A stretch of DNA of 17,262 nt, from positions 1 through 17,262 of the forward strand of contig JAIFNF010000103.1 of NCBI GenBank assembly GCA_020047885.1, read 5' to 3'. The position numbers and the translations under genes are program-made. This DNA comes from Gammaproteobacteria bacterium (lineage in GTDB: Bacteria > Pseudomonadota > Gammaproteobacteria > Competibacterales > Competibacteraceae). The notes beneath the pieces were generated by a model. It was given only the letters and a program-made list of their open reading frames with translations, was not told where the DNA came from and did not search any database. The stretch's first letter is position 1; every line of letters begins with the position of its first letter. Of the stretch, positions 14,328-17,262 are shown piece after piece.

Positions 14328-14341
14328 GCGACAAGCTTGTC
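14328..14341. promoter_or_regulatory. Palindrome GACAAGCTTGTC, copy 2
   Basis: Repeats 14 bp of the palindrome at 14094-14107; its perfect core is GACAAGCTTGTC (14330-14341). It falls in the untranslated leader of the CARF gene, where a bound repressor or an RNA hairpin could act. Confidence 0.5.
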
Positions 14342-14400
14342 AGCACCGTGATTCATCCACTGCCGGGTTTATCATAGCCAAATTATCAGGAGCCATTGAC

Positions 14401-15606
14401 ATGAACCCGGAACATCATCCTCGCCGTATTTTGCTATGCGTCACCGGTCTGTCGCCGCAGATCGTGACTGAAACACTCTACGCGCTGACCGTGACGAGCG
14501 AACCCCGTTTTATTCCCACCGAGATCCATCTGCTGACCACGGCTGACGGCGCTGAACGAGCACGGTTGACCTTGCTGAGTGAAGAACCCGGCTGGTTCCA
14601 CCGACTGCGCCAAGATCATGGTTTACCAGAGATTCGTTTTACTCCCGATCATCTGCATATTTTGCGCGATATGGAAGGCCGGTTACTTCGCGACATTCGC
14701 AGCGTGGCAGATAACGAGGTGATTGCTGATGCCATCACCGCCAAAGTGCGTGAATTGACGGCTGATCCTGATTGCGCAATTCACGCCTCTATTGCCGGTG
14801 GGCGCAAGACCATGGGTTTCTATCTCGGTTATGCCCTGTCGCTATTCGGTCGACCGCAGGATCGGTTGTCCCATGTGCTGGTGTCCAGCCCTTTTGAATC
14901 GAATCCGGATTTCTTTTACCCGACCTTACAGGAGCGAGTGATTTATACCGCTGACCGGCAACCGCTCGATGCCAGCGATGCGACGGTAATGCTGGCGGAT
15001 ATTCCTTTTGTGCGGCTGCGCGATGGGTTGCAGGAGGCATTGCTAGAGCCGGGAGCCAGTTTCAGCGCGGTGGTGGCGCAGGCGCAACGTAATCTCGCGG
15101 CGCCGTTGCTAACGCTTGATCCAGCCAGTGGCCGACTGTGGTGTGGAGAAACGGAACTCAGTTTACCCCCGGTGGATTTTGCCTTTTACGCCTGGCTGGC
15201 TCGGCGGGCGGTCGACGGGCAACTTGGAGTGTGCCGCAGTCAGGTTAGCGCCGCCGATATCCACGAGTTCCTGACCGAATATCAGGCACTGCGGGGTGAT
15301 CTGGATCAGGAAATAGAACGAGTGTGGCAGGCGCTGCGCAGTGGCATGGATGCCAGTTATTTCGATAACCGCCTGACCAGCCTGCGGCGGCGGTTCACTC
15401 AGGTGCTGGGCAAGTCCGGTGCGCAGATTTATCTCATGCACAGCGATAAGCAGCGCCCGTTGTCACGCTATGCATTGACGTTGCGACCTGAACAAATTTG
15501 TTTTGTATCGCGGGAAAGCAGCCCGCTGGTTCCTGGGGTGGTTCGCGATATTCTGCCGCTTGGTCAAACCACTTATCCTGATCCAAGGCAGCGAAAAGGA
15601 TGTTGA
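14401..15606 (+). CDS. CARF protein, NE0113 family (CARF plus probable winged helix)
   Basis: CARF domains bind cyclic oligoadenylate made by Cas10 in type III CRISPR. The start, RRILLCVTGLSPQIVTETLYAL, is the first strand and phosphate loop of this family (TIGR02584/PF09623), and IHASIAGGRKTMGF (residues 128-140) is the hallmark AGGRKT ligand-site motif. Residues about 240-365 (GRLWCGETELSLPPVDFAFYAWLARRA, then SLRRRFTQVLG and RPLSRYALTL) resemble an OmpR/PhoB-type winged helix. The RxxxxxH pattern of HEPN ribonucleases is absent from this C-terminal half, so an RNase role like Csm6/Csx1 is not supported. Ring-nuclease activity is another option, as some members are named so in databases. 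ATG 14401 has AGGAG 8 nt upstream. It heads the operon; cmr1 starts 27 nt after its stop. Confidence 0.82.
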   Translation: MNPEHHPRRILLCVTGLSPQIVTETLYALTVTSEPRFIPTEIHLLTTADGAERARLTLLSEEPGWFHRLRQDHGLPEIRFTPDHLHILRDMEGRLLRDIRSVADNEVIADAITAKVRELTADPDCAIHASIAGGRKTMGFYLGYALSLFGRPQDRLSHVLVSSPFESNPDFFYPTLQERVIYTADRQPLDASDATVMLADIPFVRLRDGLQEALLEPGASFSAVVAQAQRNLAAPLLTLDPASGRLWCGETELSLPPVDFAFYAWLARRAVDGQLGVCRSQVSAADIHEFLTEYQALRGDLDQEIERVWQALRSGMDASYFDNRLTSLRRRFTQVLGKSGAQIYLMHSDKQRPLSRYALTLRPEQICFVSRESSPLVPGVVRDILPLGQTTYPDPRQRKGC

Positions 15607-15633
15607 TTTCACCTCTGACTCATAAGGATGACT

Positions 15634-16611
15634 ATGACTGTTTTAACTGCAACATACCGCATCGTGACACCGATGTTTATCGGAAATGCCGAGCAAAAAG
15701 CCGATAGCTTGCGTCCGCCTTCGATCAAGGGCGCATTGCGTTTCTGGTGGCGGGCGTTGAATTGGGGACGGTGTCGGCGGAAAACCGGGACCGTGTCCGA
15801 GGCGCTCAAACAACTGCATCAACAGGAAGCATACCTGTTTGGTAGCGCGGCGGATGAAGCCGGTTCCGGGCAGGGGCGGTTGCTGCTCCGGGTCAGCCAG
15901 CCATCCCGCATGGCGCTCGAAACCGTTTGGCCGCAGAACAATACCGGCAGCGGTTATCTGGGTTATGGACTGATGGCGACCAATGATCAGTTGCACCGCG
16001 AAGGCTTGAAGGAAGGCGCGGATTTCTGCCTCGAACTGCGTTGCAAACCGGGAACACCGTTATCAGATGTCGATGCTCTCATTGAAACCTTACGCGTGTG
16101 GAGCCTGTTTGGCGGCTTGGGCAGCCGGGCACGACGTGGTTTCGGGGCGGTGACGCTGCTGGAATTGAATGGTCAGGATGAGCGACTTGATCAGTCTGCT
16201 TATGAAGCAGCGGCGCGGCAGATCCTGAGCGATGCGGTCGACGTTGACGCCTTTCCGCCCTACACCGCTTTCAATGGCCATGCCCGGTTCGGCATTGTGG
16301 CGACCGGTCGAGAGGCGCGTGAAACGCATAACCAGGCTGGGCTGATGTACAAAAATCATCGCGGTCAGGCCAGTGAGTTGCGCGGCGCAGCCAAAATACC
16401 CTTTGGTCTGCCCTTGCAAGGCGTTGATGTGGAAAATCGCCGTGCCAGTCCGTTGCTATTCCATATCCACGCCCTGCGTGACGGGAGTTTTGCCGCCGGG
16501 GTGCTGTATCTACCAGCGGAGTTTCACCACCAACCGCGTTATCAGCCAACGGACCTGACCGTGTTTTACCGCGACGTCGCCCGCTTTGTACCCACCGAGG
16601 CTCACCCATGA
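15634..16611 (+). CDS. cmr1: Type III-B RAMP protein Cmr1
   Basis: Cmr1 is a double-ferredoxin-fold RAMP subunit at the head end of the Cmr effector complex, contacting the 3' end region of the crRNA and target RNA. The diagnostic N-terminal segment TPMFIGNAEQKADSLRPPSIKG is followed directly by ALRFWWRAL; the glycine-rich loop GGLGSRARRGFGAV is near residue 160. Its length (325 aa) fits. I chose ATG 15634 over ATG 15628 because the Shine-Dalgarno TAAGGA (15623-15628) overlaps the first ATG and is well spaced (5 nt) for the second. The stop overlaps the next start as ATGA, so Cmr1 and Cmr2 are translated together in one operon with the CARF gene. Confidence 0.93.
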   Translation: MTVLTATYRIVTPMFIGNAEQKADSLRPPSIKGALRFWWRALNWGRCRRKTGTVSEALKQLHQQEAYLFGSAADEAGSGQGRLLLRVSQPSRMALETVWPQNNTGSGYLGYGLMATNDQLHREGLKEGADFCLELRCKPGTPLSDVDALIETLRVWSLFGGLGSRARRGFGAVTLLELNGQDERLDQSAYEAAARQILSDAVDVDAFPPYTAFNGHARFGIVATGREARETHNQAGLMYKNHRGQASELRGAAKIPFGLPLQGVDVENRRASPLLFHIHALRDGSFAAGVLYLPAEFHHQPRYQPTDLTVFYRDVARFVPTEAHP

Positions 16612-17262
16612 CGACCCATATCTTTCATTTCACTTTGGGGCCGGTGCAGAGCTTCGTCGCTCAAGCACGGCGAACCCGCGATTTCTGGGCGGGTTCATTT
16701 CTGTTGTCGTGGCTGGTCGGGGTCGCGATGAGAACCGTCATCGTGCAACACGGCCACATTGTATTTCCGGTGCCGAATGAGAACGATCTCAACTGGCTCA
16801 GTGGCACAGGCCGCGGTAAGCCGCCGCGTCAGGGCAACATTCCCAACCGTTTCAAAGCGATGGTCGGTGCAGATTTTGAACCGGCGCGGGTCGAAGAGGC
16901 GGTACGCGATGCCTGGCGAGCGGTGGCCGAAATGGTTTGGCGGGAGGACTTGCAACGGCATTGCGAAAAATATCCGCACACCCGCGAAATCTGGGATCGG
17001 CAAATCAATGGCTTCTGGGAAATCGCTTGGGCGCTGGGCGAAGACGACGCCTTGCTGGATCAGCGCAAGAACTGGCGCACCCAACTTCCGCCCGAAGAAG
17101 CCGGGATCAAGTGTTCCGTCATGGCCGGTTGGCAGGAGTTGTCTGGCTTGCCAGCACCCAACGCCCAAGCACTGGAAGCCTTCTGGCAACCAATCCGCAA
17201 CGACGGTGGCCGCGATTTTGCCGAGGATGAGGCGTTATGCGCGATTGCGTTCGTCAAGCGCC
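16608..17262 (+). CDS. cmr2: Cmr2/Cas10, N-terminal part, no HD domain (3' partial)
   Basis: The frame stays open to the end of the window (218 codons). Residues 1-35 read THIFHFTLGPVQSFVAQARR then TRDFWAGSFLLSWL, the signature of the Cmr2 subfamily that begins directly with the palm/D1-type segment. No HD-nuclease HD pair precedes it, and the ATGA overlap with cmr1 fixes the start, so the DNase-type HD domain of many Cas10 proteins is missing here. Cas10 makes cyclic oligoadenylate through its GGDD palm, which would lie downstream of the window. The other Cmr subunits (cmr3-6) and any CRISPR array are expected to the right. Confidence 0.92.
   Translation, partial: MTTHIFHFTLGPVQSFVAQARRTRDFWAGSFLLSWLVGVAMRTVIVQHGHIVFPVPNENDLNWLSGTGRGKPPRQGNIPNRFKAMVGADFEPARVEEAVRDAWRAVAEMVWREDLQRHCEKYPHTREIWDRQINGFWEIAWALGEDDALLDQRKNWRTQLPPEEAGIKCSVMAGWQELSGLPAPNAQALEAFWQPIRNDGGRDFAEDEALCAIAFVKR

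Noticed and set aside
13715..14400. CRISPR array in the divergent spacer
   Set aside because: GTTTCA/TGAAAC ends recall CRISPR repeats, but there are no regularly spaced 28-40 bp repeats and no spacers; only short palindromes.
14465..14640. R-x4-H patterns in the CARF protein (R68-H73, R79-FTPD-H84) as a HEPN site
   Set aside because: They fall inside the N-terminal CARF domain, not in a helical C-terminal domain, so they are not a HEPN active site.

Overview
The window looks like a chromosomal stretch of a GC-rich proteobacterium. A gammaproteobacterium is the most likely source, but this is inferred only from codon style, compact operons, Shine-Dalgarno sites and protein resemblance. Genes are dense and often overlap by 4 nt. 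No rRNA, tRNA, transposase, integrase or CRISPR array was seen.

Left part (1-9290), a mixed set of genes: the C-terminal part of a UvrD-like helicase carrying an ankyrin repeat (+); an unrecognised 425-aa protein with its own terminator (-); bluB, the 5,6-dimethylbenzimidazole synthase of the B12 lower ligand (-); a tandem pair of membrane-anchored SPFH/band-7 proteins (+), each with three copies of an internal repeat, the second broken into two overlapping frames; an HlyD-type periplasmic adaptor (-); and a small zinc-ribbon/HPD-motif protein (+). Two copies of a dispersed palindromic repeat occupy two 3'-to-3' gene junctions (7632-7701 and 9376-9457).

Right part (9518-17262), type III CRISPR territory in two divergent arms. 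The minus-strand arm reads histidine kinase, response regulator (pseudo-tandem receiver), PIN-domain nuclease, the CRISPR ancillary protein Csx16 and an NrtR-type Nudix regulator. The plus-strand arm reads a CARF protein of the NE0113 family (apparently CARF plus winged helix), Cmr1 and the start of an HD-less Cmr2/Cas10, and it continues beyond the window.

The 686-bp divergent spacer (13715-14400) holds a small basic ORF, a near-consensus sigma-54 -24/-12 element facing the CARF-cmr operon, a perfect TATAAT facing the other way over the same bases, two GTTTCA-N3-TGAAAC palindromes 31 bp apart, and two copies of a GACAAGCTTGTC palindrome. My main proposal is that this is a regulated type III-B locus. 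An alternative-sigma promoter and a possible cyclic-oligoadenylate-sensing transcription factor would control the effector complex, and the opposite arm would add a two-component system, a nuclease, a ring nuclease-type protein and an NAD/ADP-ribose sensor. The gene calls rest on visible motifs; the functional coupling is inference.
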